NCBI GenBank assembly: GCA_020226215.1
Contig: CM035235.1
Location: 66,489,283 to 66,553,282, forward strand
DNA length: 64,000 nucleotides
Reading direction: 5' to 3'
From: Sindora glabra
Taxonomy: Eukaryota; Streptophyta; Magnoliopsida; Fabales; Fabaceae
A program made the position numbers and the translations under genes. Positions 26,410 through 38,050 of this stretch are shown here, one piece after another. The first letter of the stretch is position 1. Each line of letters starts with the position of its first letter. The notes below the pieces were generated by a model, which had not been told where the DNA came from, did not search any database, and saw only the letters and a list, made by a program, of their open reading frames with translations.

Positions 26410-26507
26410 TATGACAAAAAAAGAGAACATTATAGAAATAAGTTTCAACATAAGGGCATTCTAAGAATTAATTTGATCTAGGGGCATTTTGACAAAAAAA
26501 AAAGGTC
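26410..26507 (-). repeat. Right terminal inverted repeat of the 7.2-kb element
   Basis: Read on the minus strand it begins GACC, a T run, GTCAAAATGCC, then CAAATTAATT and GAAACTTATTTCTATAATG, matching the left end at 19316-19412. The 9-bp flank AAGAAATCT follows at 26508. Confidence 0.65.
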
Positions 26508-28515
26508 AAGAAATCTAAGTAGGTTAAAAATAGAAACAATAATGTAATAATCTTTCTTCAAGAATTAAGAACTCTTTTCTATAATATAGAAATATTTTAA
26601 AAAAATAAGAAAAACGAATCCAATTATCCATACAACTGATCATTCCTAACTATGATCTACTTAAAATGTGTAAATCAATTTAACAAAGTTTTCTCTTTAA
26701 ACTTTATGCATGAATTAATGGAAAATCAATATATGAAAATAGAAAATAGAAGAAAATTTTAGAAGTTAGATAGGAGAGAAATAATCAAAAAATTGAAATA
26801 ATATAAAAGAAAATAATATTCATAATTTTTACATTTTATTTTATTCATATTTTCATCTCACACAAAATTGTTAATAACCAATGTTATGAGATTCAAATTT
26901 GAGTCTAATCATCAAATGACTATAAGTGAAAAAATCTATCAGTATTGCAAAGGTCTAACACTTGAAAGCAAATTAAGCTACTAACAAGCCCATTGATCCA
27001 AGGGTCCACTAACAATTGATCTCATAGAACTTTAACTTTGAAGGGACGTCCGCGGAACTTCGATCCTTTACTACATCAATTAAAGAGAGGTTCATGGAAA
27101 AATGAATACTATATTTCATCACTATAATACTGTGAGGGTATAAATGAATAAAGTCTCACAGAGATAGAAGCCTTTAGGAATTATCCAACTAAAGGGCAAG
27201 GATTACTTTGACTATGGGAAACAAAAACCCTCTTTCCCTATCAAGTACATTGGATATCTGATAGAATGTGACCTAGTAAAATTAGAAGAAAGGACTTATC
27301 TCGGTATATGGGTGAAAAGGACATGTTATGCCTTACCCTTTTTCATGACCCTCTGAGTTAGGGTAAATGAAGAGATTGCAAGCATTTCTTTAAGCCACTC
27401 ACTTCTAATAAAGATAAACCTTAATCGTGCCAAAACCTCTGTATCATTAGGAAGTGGTTACACCACCACCTCCTTCCAACACCCCATTATCCCATACTAT
27501 GCTATAATTTTTATCCCTACATCGCCAAGTAGTCTAATCCTATACACCACATCGTTAGTACCTGCAATTGTTCCATTCACCAACTCTTCCTTCTATAAAT
27601 ATCCCCTCACACATTTTCAAAAGGGGTCAAAGCCAACATGATATAGGAGCCTAAATTATAATCTCTTGCCTTGTTCAAGTTCTAACTTAGAGTCCTCATT
27701 CTTCACTTCTCCTAAAGCACAAATTGAGATTTTATTGTTGTAATTATATCTTCACTTTTCTCCTTAAACTTTTTTCAAATTTTAAAAATTTTCTTTTAAT
27801 ATATTCGAACATAAGAAAATCTAAACTCACACTAAATTTAAGATACAATGGCTTAGATGAAAAATATTTTTTTGTAAAAATATAATTATAAAATATTAAA
27901 ATAAAAATATTTTATTTATTTAATATTAAATATAAAGAATTCAAGGAAAGCAATATCTTCTATTTTAAAGAGGGATTTGTTTTCTTTGTTTCCATGATTT
28001 TATGTATCATTTTATTAATCACAATCTATCCAAGTGATATGCCATTCTATTATCAATATACATATAAATAATATTTTTTATAAGAAATATGTAACCTTAA
28101 TTTCACTCATAAAATATGTGAGGGTTTATTGATTTTGTAAGTAAAAGTAAATTTGATGGGAATATAAAAAACATAAGTTTAACAAAACTATCCAAAAATA
28201 GGTAAATGATTTAGTGTTAGTAAATCCAATCCCATATCCAATATCAGAGAAAATGTCTAGCACTATTTTAGCATTGAAACTTTAATGCTATTGTCATACA
28301 AATGTTATTAACTATACTATTTTTCTAACTTAGCAATTTGATCAAATAGAAATAATCTATTTTTTTCAAGAAATTAACTTTTTTTTAGAAATCAAATTAT
28401 TGAGTTAAAAAAATAATACACCTAATAATATTTTTATGAAAGTAGCACTAAATTTACAATATTAACATAGCTTAGAAAGATTTTTCCTAATCTCTATATT
28501 ATATAGTAGCCATAA
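26508..28515. other. Intron DNA, possible worn LTR at about 26940-27760
   Basis: The part at 27590-27740 reads CTTCTATAAATATCCCCTC, then CACACATTTTCAAAAGGGG, then CTAACTTAGAGTCC. This is the TATA plus downstream wording common in Ty3/gypsy LTRs of plants. I cannot find LTR ends, a primer-binding site or a coding region, so this is only a possible solo-LTR remnant. The rest is AT-rich and unassigned. Confidence 0.3.
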
Positions 28516-29646
28516 TATTCTCTACGTCCCATGGTAACAAATGTCATTCCCATAACTCACAATGTGTCAATTTGTCATCTTTCTTAATGAATATTGTGCT
28601 ATGGTGACCTACACTCACACAATCAACCTTTTTTTTAATGAATATTGCATCACAATTATTTATGGAGAAAAGAATTTTAATTTACAAATTAATAACCACA
28701 ATTTTAGGAGAAAAGAATCTTAATTTATAAGTTTATTCTTCACTAAAAATTAATAATTAATATGTAAAATGATTGATTATTTATTACAATATTAAGAGTA
28801 AAATTGGAAAAAAATAATTCCATTTTTTATTTTCTAAAGATATAGATAAATAAAAAAATTATCTAAAATAACAAATTTCTATATTGTATATTTGTTATAT
28901 TATTTTCTACATCCTATTATAACAAGAATTATTCCCATAATTCATCATATGCCAATTTATCATTTCCTTTTAATGAATATTATATTACAGTGAATCACAC
29001 TTGTGTAATAAATCTCTTTTAATAAATATTGCACCATAGTTATTAATGCAGAAAATAATTTTAATTTGCAAATTATTAACCACAATTTTAAAAGAAAATT
29101 TTTAATTTAAAAATTTATTCTTTAGTTAAAAATTAATAATCAATATGTAAAGTGATTAATTATTTATTAGGATATTAAGAGTAAAATTGAAAAAAAAGTT
29201 AATAATTTCATTTTTGATTTTCTAAATATGTAGATAAATAATAAGAACAAAAATTATCTAAAATATCAATAACAATAATAAGTAAAATATATTAGTCATG
29301 ATATTTCTTACCTCCTATTATAATAAATATCATTCTCAGAACTTGTTATGTGTTAATTTGTCATTTTTTCCTCAATAAATACTATGTTGTGGTGAACGAT
29401 ACTCGCACAATTAATTTCTTTTTAATGAATATTGTACTGTGCTTAGTAATAGAGAAAAGATTTTTAATTTACAAATTTATTTTTTACTAAAAACTAATAA
29501 TTAATATGTAAAGTGATTGATTGTTTATTAGGATATTAAAAGTAAAATTGGGAAAAAGTTAATAATTTTATTTTTAGTTTTCTAAAAATATAGATAAATA
29601 ATAAAAAAATTATCCTAAATGACAAATAAAACAGAATGGAGGAAGT
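28516..29646. repeat. Tandem repeat, three copies of about 350-400 bp, MITE-like ends
   Basis: Copies start at about 28516, 28901 and 29301. Each opens with a variant of TCTAC(G/A)TCC(C/T)AT and runs through AATGAATATTG, ATTTACAAATT, CTAAAAATTAATAATTAATA, ATATTAAGAGTAAAATTG and ATAGATAAATAA. The last copy ends ACAGAATGGAGGAAGT. The opening and closing words resemble the CTCCCTCCGT / ACGGAGGGAGT ends of Stowaway-type MITEs, so this is probably a MITE amplified in tandem or nested. No coding content. Confidence 0.7.
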
Positions 29647-30746
29647 CATACATAAGTTAAAATTAATTTTGATAAAATTTTAATTCTATAAATACCATTA
29701 TAATTTTTTAATATATAAAATCTACCATTTAAAATTGAAATAATTTTCAAGAAAAATCTATATTTAATCATATTCAACTATATATATGTTATTGTTTTTA
29801 GAAAATAATAAGTAAAAAATTACTAAAAGTATTAATTTATAATAGTATAAATAATAATTTAAACATCACTATTAATATAGTATTCAAAGAAGTGTATCGA
29901 AAATTATAATTTCATATTAGTGTAACTTCAACTCTTATTCTTCAAACAACTCCTTTTCTTCAAAGATAGATGAAAGGATATATTGATAATAAGCAGATTA
30001 ATCATATTTTTTAAATTAATTTACATATAATATCTCTTAATTAATTAATAAAATATTTGCTAATATACTAATTCATAACAAAGTGACTAATAATTTCAAT
30101 ATCACAAATAATATTATATTCATGGAGGAATTTCAAAAGTTATCAACTATTCAATGTAATCTTAATTTTATATCTTTCTTTTGAAGGGATATTGGATCAT
30201 ACATTGTTAATAACATAAAATTGTTAATTGATATATTCATTATAATATTAACTTTTGATTAAGAAAAATTGCAACCCATGTATCACACAAGTTATAATCT
30301 AGTGTCTATATAATCCAATTTAATATCCAATAATAAGAGATCACTTAACTAGCCCATGCCAATTGATCATGCTGCCAGGTCTACAAATAATTTAGGCTTT
30401 ATTACAATTTGAAATTTTAATAGTATTTAATCCTTTTAAATTTAATATTTCATTTTAATTTTTCTAATATATAAATTTACATAAATTTATGTTAAATCTT
30501 ACCAATTCACCTGATTTATTTTTTTGAAAAGTAGGAATGGTAATATGCAATATATGTATATACAAATTTTTAGGTTCAAACTCCAAGTATAACAAGAATT
30601 AAAGCTCTTAAGATAATATTGGATGTCACTAAATTATTAAGATGTCAACTAGGCCTTATTAATTTTATTTTAATTTGAATAACAGAGAAATCAAATTAGA
30701 ATAATATATTTAAGGAAAATAAAATGCAATCAATTTATATATTAAA
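29647..30746. other. AT-rich intron DNA, nothing recognised
   Basis: No long frame and no clear repeat. A B-box-like word GGTTCAAACTCC at about 30571 lacks a convincing A box and flanking duplication. Confidence 0.5.
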
Positions 30747-31753
30747 GGAGCGTTTGCGTTTGTTTGGGAATTTTCAATGGGCCAGAAATGGAATTAAGTA
30801 TTTGATTCCCTTACATTATATTTGATTCATGTAGGCCAGAACCTGCAACCCTTACCCAGCCTTCAGTGATTCACCCTAAATGAAATCCTTACCTCTTCCA
30901 AGGTTTTAAATCTCTTACCCACCCTAAATAGAAAAAGAAGCTCTTCAACTTCTCTTTTTTATTCTCGCACCATTGACTGTTCATCGCTCGATGTTTTCAT
31001 TTCAAACTAGTTTCTTAATGTTGTATATGGGTTTGCATAATAAAACTGAAAACCTTATGTTTACTTATTTTCTTACAACACTGACAAACGAATTTCTTTT
31101 TCTTTGTAATTCTATAGAAATTTCAATTATAAAATACATAAAGAAGATTGAACTTTGATCTGTCTCTTCTCTTGGAATCATAAGGATATGGTTCCATGGC
31201 CGAAGCCATTGTTAACATTTGAGGTTTTGCAAAATTAATGCATGAAAATAAAGAAAACGACCAAGAGAAAGGGTTTCAATTCAAAGGTAGAAAGAAAAAG
31301 AATATATACATGTGTGTGTGTGTGTTGTGATGGAAATGCGAGTTTTGGTTTGAATTGGAAGAAAAAGACATTCACAAGGGCATGATTGAATTTTGCAATG
31401 AGCGATTTTGGTATTTTGCAATTTGAGTCTGCAAGGTGCGAATGGTTTGGCATGCCTCAGAGTGTGTTTCTTTGTTGTATCGACTTTTTTTGTTAAATTT
31501 TAATATAACTATAAGGGTTTTACCATACTTTCGTTAAATTTATTATAATTTTTAAAAAATTATGATTTTTAATTTTTATTAAAATTTCATGCTGTAGCTA
31601 GTAAATCAAACAATAGAAAAAGGAATCACAAAAGTATGATTCCATTCTCTGTCTAAATCAAATACTCCAAAAAAAAAAAATAGATTTGTTTCTCTTACTT
31701 CCACTTATTTGATTCATTCTCTTTCCAATCTCCGAGGTTGAACCAAATGCCCC
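30747..31753. mobile_element. Non-autonomous TIR element, about 1 kb
   Basis: The left end reads (AA)GGAGCGTTTGCGTTTG and the right end inverted reads (AA)GGGGCATTTGGTTC, so the first dozen bases pair with two mismatches. Such GGGGC[AG]TTTGGTT ends are common on plant hAT and PIF/Harbinger MITEs. The interior is not recognisably coding; it contains a (TG)n run at about 31312-31326, and ATGATTCCATT-like words also occur inverted near each end. The flanking target duplication is unclear (TTAAA / TTAAG). Confidence 0.5.
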
Positions 31754-31902
31754 TTAAGATAAGGGAAAAATAATCAACCAAAATAAAACAATGATCTTAA
31801 TTGAAAGTTCAATTTATTAAAAGATTAAATACTTTTATTATGAAATTACTTATTGTTTATTTTACAAATAGATCTATGTCTTTTAATTCATTTATCTTTC
31901 TT

Positions 31903-32384
31903 AAAATTTAGGACAAAATACACTTACTTTCTTTCAGATTTGATCTGATTATACTCATCATCCTTCATTTCTTAAAATAATACACTTCCATCTCGAAGAG
32001 ATTTCTACTATAATAAGAAGGCAACAATGTTAATTTCTTAATTACAATTTACTCTCTATTGTTGTTACTATTCATTAAAAGATCATTTCCTTATATTTTT
32101 ATGTACAAATATATTCTCCTTTTGGAATAAAAATATCCCTTCCTTTTTTATGTAAGGCCCTGTTGTCATACTTGTACATAAAAATGAAAAAAAAAATTGG
32201 TTTTCTAATTATGAGAGATAACATAAAAAAAGTGATTTGCAATTACAAAATTAACATTTGGTATATTTCATAATAGTAAGAGTATTTTTAAAGGGTGGAA
32301 GTGTATAGTTTTAAAAAATAAAAAATGTTAAGTATAATTAGAAGAAATTTTAAGAAAATTCAATATAATTTACCCTAAAATTTA
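31903..32384. mobile_element. Foldback MITE with inverted repeats of about 90 bp
   Basis: The left arm (31903-31998) and the inverse of the right arm (32290-32384) align nearly end to end. Shared words are TTTAGG, TCT(G/A)ATTATACT, TTTCTTAAAA or its variant, and TACACTTCCA(T/C)C. The 290-bp centre is AT-rich and non-coding. It lies about 230 bp upstream of the exon 3 acceptor of copy A. Confidence 0.65.
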
Positions 32385-32613
32385 AAAACAAGTAATCTTA
32401 AAATAAAAATATTCAACTTTATAAAAAATCAGATTTCCCCTAGAACTTTAATTAAAATACTTTGTCCCCTTTTAGGATTTTAAAATTTTTCCGTGCAAAC
32501 ATTTTTCCTATTAACGAACTTTTAATTTGCTTTCCAACTCATTTCATTTCCGTTAATTTTTCTGTGTGAACTTGAGAATTTCCATTTCAAAATTCTTATA
32601 ATGGAAAATGCAG

Positions 32614-33098
32614 GTACAGAGATGACCCTTACCACCGCTTGTGGTACTTGCCTGAATGGGAAACAAGTGATGATTGGTTTCCCCTGAATGCGTCTGATGA
32701 TACAATTACTAAACTCGACGATTCTGCCTATAAGTTCCCATCAACAGTATTAAAGACTGCAGTGCAGCCACCTAATCTTTCTTCTAGCTTAGCTTTGACT
32801 TGGACTTACAGTTCATCTGAAGAATTTCTGGTGTACCTTCACTTTGCTGAAATCCAGAAGCTGCCAAAAGGCCACAAGAGAATAATCAATGTGAGTTTTG
32901 GTGATTTAGAATCACCTGCAGAGATTCTAACCCTAGAATACTTGAAGCCCATCACTCTAAGCCCTAAAAGGCCAACAAAAGGGTATGCCGCTTTTACAAT
33001 TAGGGCAGCTATAGGATCTCATGCTCCACCTATACTCAATGCCTTTCAAGTTTACCATTTGGTTCCACAGCCTAATTCACTTGCTGATGAAGCCGATG
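32614..33098 (+). pseudogene. Copy A exon 3: C-terminal half of malectin-like domain
   Basis: The exon is open through all 485 nt. It reads YRDDPYHRLWYLPEWETSDD, later LKTAVQPPN, LHFAEIQKLP, KRIINVSFG, TLEYLKPITLSP and APPILNAFQVY, all hallmarks of this domain in LRR-I receptor kinases. It ends in phase 1 at donor GT 33099. Compared with copy B it has 5 nt fewer, because B carries a 5-bp duplication. This is the best-preserved exon of copy A. Confidence 0.9.
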
Positions 33099-33201
33099 GT
33101 AATAATGCTTTCATTTTTCTGTTCAAGTTTTTCTTTCCTTGTTATAGGATACTAACAATTTCAACTGGATGGGGATTTCTATATTTTTTTTTATAATGCA
33201 G

Positions 33202-33337
33202 TTGATGCCATCTTGGAAATCAAACGTTCTTATGGGATCTCCAGAATCAATTGGCAAGGAGATCCGTGTGCTCCAATTCCCTTTCCATTGGATGGTCTGA
33301 ATTGCAGCTCTGACAAGATTCCAAGGATTGTTTCCTT
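33202..33337 (+). pseudogene. Copy A exon 4: linker with NWQGDPC motif
   Basis: The exon reads VDAILEIKRSYG, then INWQGDPCAP and LNCSSDKIPRIVSL. This is the juxta-LRR linker with the conserved paired-Cys motif. The acceptor CAG at 33199-33201 and donor GTAAG at 33338 are canonical. It is open in frame. Confidence 0.88.
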
Positions 33338-35591
33338 GTAAGTAGTATTGCATTTCTGAAATTTCACGGGAGCTGTTGACATAATGTCACTAACATTGCA
33401 ATGCTAAATTGATTACTTGAACGGTTGGACCTATGAAGTAGGAAGTCCCGGATATTATATAGGTATGGATACGATAATTTATAAAAATTTAGGATATAGG
33501 ATACGATTAGCATAAGTAAAAAGATCATATAAATTGCATAATGGTATATCTAAAAAAGAATATAAATTTCAAATTGGCAATCATAGTTTAAAACTATATT
33601 AAGATTATCTACATAAAAGAATCAATTTCTATTCTCTATTAATAGAAACCATATCAATTTTATCTCTCCCTTTTCCATCATCTGTAAAAAGCATGGTTTC
33701 ATATTTGGTTCATCAAGGGATAGATTTTCCTATTTGATTTTAGATGATAAGCAAATTGACTCCTCTTTTTCTTTCCCTTAATATTGCAGCTTCTTTTATT
33801 AAAAAAAAAAAAAAGCAGGCTAGGAATGAATAGTTGGTTTCACCAAGGGAAAGTGAATATGAGTTGCATCCTGCGCGAATAGTAAAGTGAATAATTGATT
33901 GCACTCAACATTTGAAATAAAAAAAAGGGGAAAGAAATGATCCATTTGATTCTTCTCTTCTCTTATTCATGCTAATCTAATGTAGCGGAATATCAATTCT
34001 CTGCCATTAAGGAAAAATCCGTGCTCCATATATTTGAACAAGTATGAAATATGGATACTATGCAATCCCATAGGGATTCCTATTGGTTACTCTATAGATA
34101 TATATCGGGAACGTTTTTTAAATAAGGAAAAGTATATTGACATCTCATTTAATATAAAAAAATTACATTGATTGAAAACTTTCACATTACCCAATAAAAC
34201 ATGTCTTCTTAGAGTTATGATATATAACATAATATTCCTTAGTATTTTGTTCATTAAGTTAAAAGTATAATTTTTAAATCAGATAATGTTTATTTACTAT
34301 GTGACCTCCAAAATAAAAATAGTTTTTTGTGTAACCTATTTAGAAACTGACAAGATAAATCTGTAACTCCGTATTCTATTCTCTCTATTAACAACCACTT
34401 CTATTTGAAAAATAAAAAATTTATCGAAGATCAAGGTTTGCCATTGAAAGTGAGATTGTGGGTTTTATTCTACTACCTTTTCACTACTTGATTTTTTGTG
34501 CTTTATTTAACATACTGAGATAGAATTTTTTGGCCAACTCGCAAATTTATCAGATTTTCTCATGATTTTTCTTGGCTTATTTGTTAACTGTGCACCATTT
34601 TTTCTTTATTTATTAGACGCTAGCAAACATTTATGCATTTTTTTCTTTTGAGCTTTGAGTCCAATTATTTGTAGGTTTATTTTTAAGACATAAGCTATTT
34701 TTCCTGTGATAAAAAAATGTTTTTTTGGTTATATGCCATTTTTTGTTTAATTTTTCTAGCCTAATAAAATTACATGATGGTACAAGTATTATTGTTGTGA
34801 TGAATTTTGCTCTCAAACATCTTTTGATGGAAGAAATGCTGAACTCTTTTCAAGGTAAAAGATTAAAAATGTTGCACTTATTTTCAATGTTGCTCTCAAA
34901 CATCTTTTTGATGAAAACAAATGTTGCATTATCGCCAATGGATATAGTTTGGAATGTCATAGTTTTCTTCTATTAGTCAACTATTAGTCAACATCCCTAG
35001 TGGTGCAAAGGCATTTGATGTTCAGTTATTGCCACTCATAGCATATTGCATTATGATACACATACTAGAAACAAAGGGCTTAACTTTTTATTTAGATGCA
35101 CTTGTTACAATAGATTGTAGCTTGTATTACTAAGGAAAATTGCATTTCTCCTTATTGTACCGAGTTCAATTCTGATGGAATTTAGTGCAAATAATTTCAC
35201 CGCATGCATAAGCTGAAGGTGTCAGATTTGCCCTTGAACACACCTTCAAGACTAGTTCATTCTTGCCAAGAATTGACAGATTAGTCACTTCCCAAATTGC
35301 CAAAAAAAGTATTACTAAATAGTACAAGGTTAAAATTGGTTTGATTGAAGCATTATGAACTCGAAACATCCATGGTATAAGATGAATATATTGCTCATAA
35401 ATAACTTCGAAGAAAAGTAGTTGTAGAGGATTGTAAACGGCACAAGTCCATTGTGATCAATACAATTACTTTGGTCAAATATTCTATGAGCAATATACAC
35501 TTGGAAGAAACTCTCTTTTTTACATATACTTCGTTTTTGGTTAAAGTGTGCTATTGATGGTTAACAATTCTTACTCAAATATAAACTGTAG
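33338..35591 (+). other. Copy A intron 4, 2.25 kb
   Basis: An AT-rich intron without a recognisable element. The short frames on both strands (34631-34976, 35166-35369) show no domain and are probably chance. Confidence 0.5.
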
Positions 35592-35985
35592 GAACCTGAG
35601 CTCGTCAGGAAACATTGCTATCGCATTCTCTAGACTACAAAAATTGGAGTCCTTGTAAGTATTAAATTACAATTAATTGCCTCTTTATCATTCAAATACT
35701 ATTTCATCTTATTATGGCTTACATGTTGCTAACAACTAATTTATTTGAATAGGGATTTATCATACAATGAATTGACAGTACCGTTGCAAGAATTTTTGGC
35801 AAGACTACCTAATCTGAAATTTCTGCAAGCCATTGATATTGCATTGTAATTTTCATGATCAGAAGTGAATGATATAACTCACAATTTTGTTTTGTTTTTC
35901 TTGTCATTTGAAGTGATTTGACAGGCAACAAAATCACAGGTTCAATTCCAAGGGCTTTGAAGGAGAAGGCTTATTTGAATATGAG
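35592..35985 (+). pseudogene. Copy A exons 5-7: three leucine-rich-repeat exons
   Basis: Exon 5 (35592-35654, 63 nt) reads NLSSSGNIAIAFSRLQKLES. Exon 6 (35753-35824, 72 nt) reads DLSYNELTVPLQEFLARLPN. Exon 7 (35914-35985, 72 nt) reads DLTGNKITGSIPRALKEK. LRR exons of this family are 72 nt, and copy B keeps 72 nt in exon 5, so A has lost 9 nt (3 residues) there. The exon 6 donor is GC (35825-35826) where copy B has GT; GC-AG introns are tolerated, so this alone need not block splicing. Confidence 0.85.
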
Positions 35986-36425
35986 GTTTGCTTTCACTTC
36001 AATATCAAATTCTAGTTTATTCAATTTGTCAAGTTTGCAATAACCTGATGTCGAGTAGAAAGTTAAAGACATAACTTGACACATGAACAGGAGAGTAGTG
36101 GAGAGAGGAAAAAGAAAGGAAACTAGTTAAGTATATTGTCCCAAGTTTAGTGACTCATTAAAATCTTGAAATGAATGTATATAACAACAACACCGCTTAG
36201 CCCTGCTGAATAAGATTATTTTAAATCTTTTCTTGTGATAATGGATAAAATAATTGCAAATTGCAAACTCTACTCACTCCATTAACATTCAAAAAATTAA
36301 TTATCTAGAAATTAATTTCATCTCCACTTTCTAAAGTAAGAGAATGTTGGAAGATTTCTTTGTGTTCATTTCACTGATTATATATACATTACTATTTTCT
36401 CTGCATGATTAATTTTAGTTCATGC

Positions 36426-36636
36426 TGTAAAAAATAATTAGAATTTGGAAAGGATAAGAATTAAGGATAGGAAAGAAAGTTGAGATGAAACTTTGAATAT
36501 ATTATTGAATAATATATTGATTGAATAAAATAGAAGGCTTAATTGTAATGCTCTATTTATATAGAATCATAATATAATTTAGAATCAATCATAGTCAATC
36601 AAAGATAATTTCCTAATATACAACATAATTCTAACA
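36426..36636 (-). mobile_element. Probable solo LTR, about 211 bp, copia-like
   Basis: On the minus strand it begins TGTTAGAATTATGTTGTATA, contains TCTATATAAATAGAGC (a TATA-like site) and GCATTACAATTAAGCC, and ends TTTTTTACA, giving TG...CA ends. The wording is typical of small copia LTRs in dicots. No internal region or second LTR is nearby, so it is likely a solo LTR in intron 7 of copy A. A flanking 5-bp duplication is not evident. Confidence 0.5.
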
Positions 36637-36727
36637 TTTAATAAAACTAATATGTAATATTAGGATAAAAAGAATTACACTTTTTTTATGAAGATTTTGA
36701 AACTTTGACATTTCTCTATCATATAAG

Positions 36728-36873
36728 GTTGGCTGACAATCCAGATCTCTGTCAAAAGGATTCATGCAAAGAACCAAAGTTTGATATTCCACTTATTGCA
36801 ATGTCAATTGTAGTTTTCCTCATAATTATTGTTGTTTCTTTGGTGTTTTGGAGACTCAAAAGGAAAAGGAGAG
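36728..36873 (+). pseudogene. Copy A exon 8: transmembrane segment
   Basis: The exon reads LADNPDLCQKDSCKEP, then a hydrophobic run from IPLIAMSIVVFLIIIVVSLV, then the basic stop-transfer RLKRKRR. The paired Cys before the membrane is typical of the subfamily. Open in frame; it ends at donor GT 36874. Confidence 0.88.
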
Positions 36874-37108
36874 GTATTCACTATAAACTTATTATCTTTA
36901 TTTCAGTCACCTAGCTAGTCCCCTCAAATGTCCTAAAACTTAGAGCTATATTTTTATATTTTTAACTTTGCCTTTCCACCAGCATCTTTTATGACTGATT
37001 GGTTGGCAAAAAGTTTCATTCCATCCCCCCTTATGTGCAGCAATTATGACGCTATACTCAGATATGGCCCCATATATTATTAATGCTATATCCTCATAAA
37101 CTTTACAG

Positions 37109-37609
37109 ATCCAAGGTTGTCTTTTAAGTCTCAGAAAGGACAAGTAAGGTCCAAAAATCAAGCATTTTCTTACTTGAAAATTCTTAATATTACAAACAAC
37201 TTCAAAACTACTCTTGGAGAAGGAGGATTTGGGAAAGTTTACCTTGGCACTTTACAAGATGACACTCTAGTTGCTGTTAAGTTACTTTCTCCATCATCAA
37301 GGCAAGGATATAAGGAATTTCAATCAGAGGTCAGATATGAAATTTAAGTCTTAACTCCTAATTATAAACATATACTTACTACCCATTTAAAAATTTAGCT
37401 TTTCAAGATATGCCAAAGCTTGAAAGTAGCCTCTTACATGACATGATCAACTATGATAGAGGATTATAAATTTTGATTATAGGCACAACTTCTAATGATT
37501 ATGCATCTTAGAAACTTGGTTTCTCTTATTGGATATTGTGATGAAGGCATTTTCAAGACATTGGTTTATGAATATATGGATAACGAAGATCTCAACCATA
37601 AATTATCAG
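37109..37609 (+). pseudogene. Copy A exons 9-10: kinase N-lobe
   Basis: Exon 9 (37109-37329, 221 nt) carries the glycine loop LGEGGFGKVYLG and the VAVKLL lysine. Exon 10 (37483-37609, 127 nt) continues NLVSLIGYCDEG, then LVYEYMDNEDL. Both are open. Copy B's exon 9 is also 221 nt, but its exon 10 is one base shorter. The ATP-binding residues remain, so the N-lobe looks normal. Confidence 0.88.
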
Positions 37610-38050
37610 GTTTGTCATATCTTGTGTTTAGAAGCTATATATGGCATCAATATGTAATTTCTTCACATAAACAAATTTATGATGATTAAAGTCATAATGA
37701 GACAAAAATTTTACTTGCAAGAGATCACTCATGATGAGTAATCTCTTGGCATAAACAAATGACCATTGAACACAAGAAAATTCTTTGTATCTCCCCTCAT
37801 AAGATTGGCTATTAATACTAAGACTTCCTAAGGTCCTAGGAGCAGTACCTAGGTCATAAACCATATTGAATATTTACCAAAGGAAAAAAGGAAAGACCTT
37901 TTCTGATTATTAACTTTGAAAATCTCATGGTATCTTGCAAAGAATTCTTAATATCCCTTCCTATGACACCTTTTCTTGAAAAATTGATACCATATACTAC
38001 GTTTTGTCTTCTAAATAACCTAGCTAATGTACCTTTTTGTTTGTTTGTAG

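Larger units (their letters stand above)
19316..26507. mobile_element. 7.2-kb TIR element, Mutator-like by its ends, interior decayed
   Basis: The first about 95 bases (AAAATGCC...CAAATTAATT...AAACTTATTTCTA) recur inverted at 26410-26507, at roughly 80% by eye, with one gap near the outer edge. Directly outside lie AAGAAATTT (19307-19315) and AAGAAATCT (26508-26516), a 9-bp target duplication with one mismatch, the size typical of Mutator-like elements. Just inside the right end are three hairpins (26280-26372). Just inside the left end is GGGGTC-6 nt-GACCCC (19525-19542). I recognise no transposase in the interior, which contains a 105-bp direct repeat and two telomere-like blocks. The ends share wording (AACTTATTTC, AAAAT[AG]CC) with the Mutator-like element at 47803-58317. 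Confidence 0.65.
6953..32613 (+). other. Copy A intron 2, 25.7 kb, transposon-filled
   Basis: The donor follows codon AG|G (Arg) of exon 2, and the acceptor CAG at 32611-32613 restores the Arg-Tyr-Arg-Asp-Asp reading of exon 3. Inside are a CACTA element, a 7.2-kb TIR element, degenerate telomere-like blocks, a tandem 385-400-bp repeat, and MITE-like elements. The homologous intron of copy B was also invaded. Confidence 0.8.

Noticed and set aside
30560..30600. GGTTCAAACTCC as a SINE B box
   Set aside because: No convincing A box upstream, no A tail and no flanking duplication.
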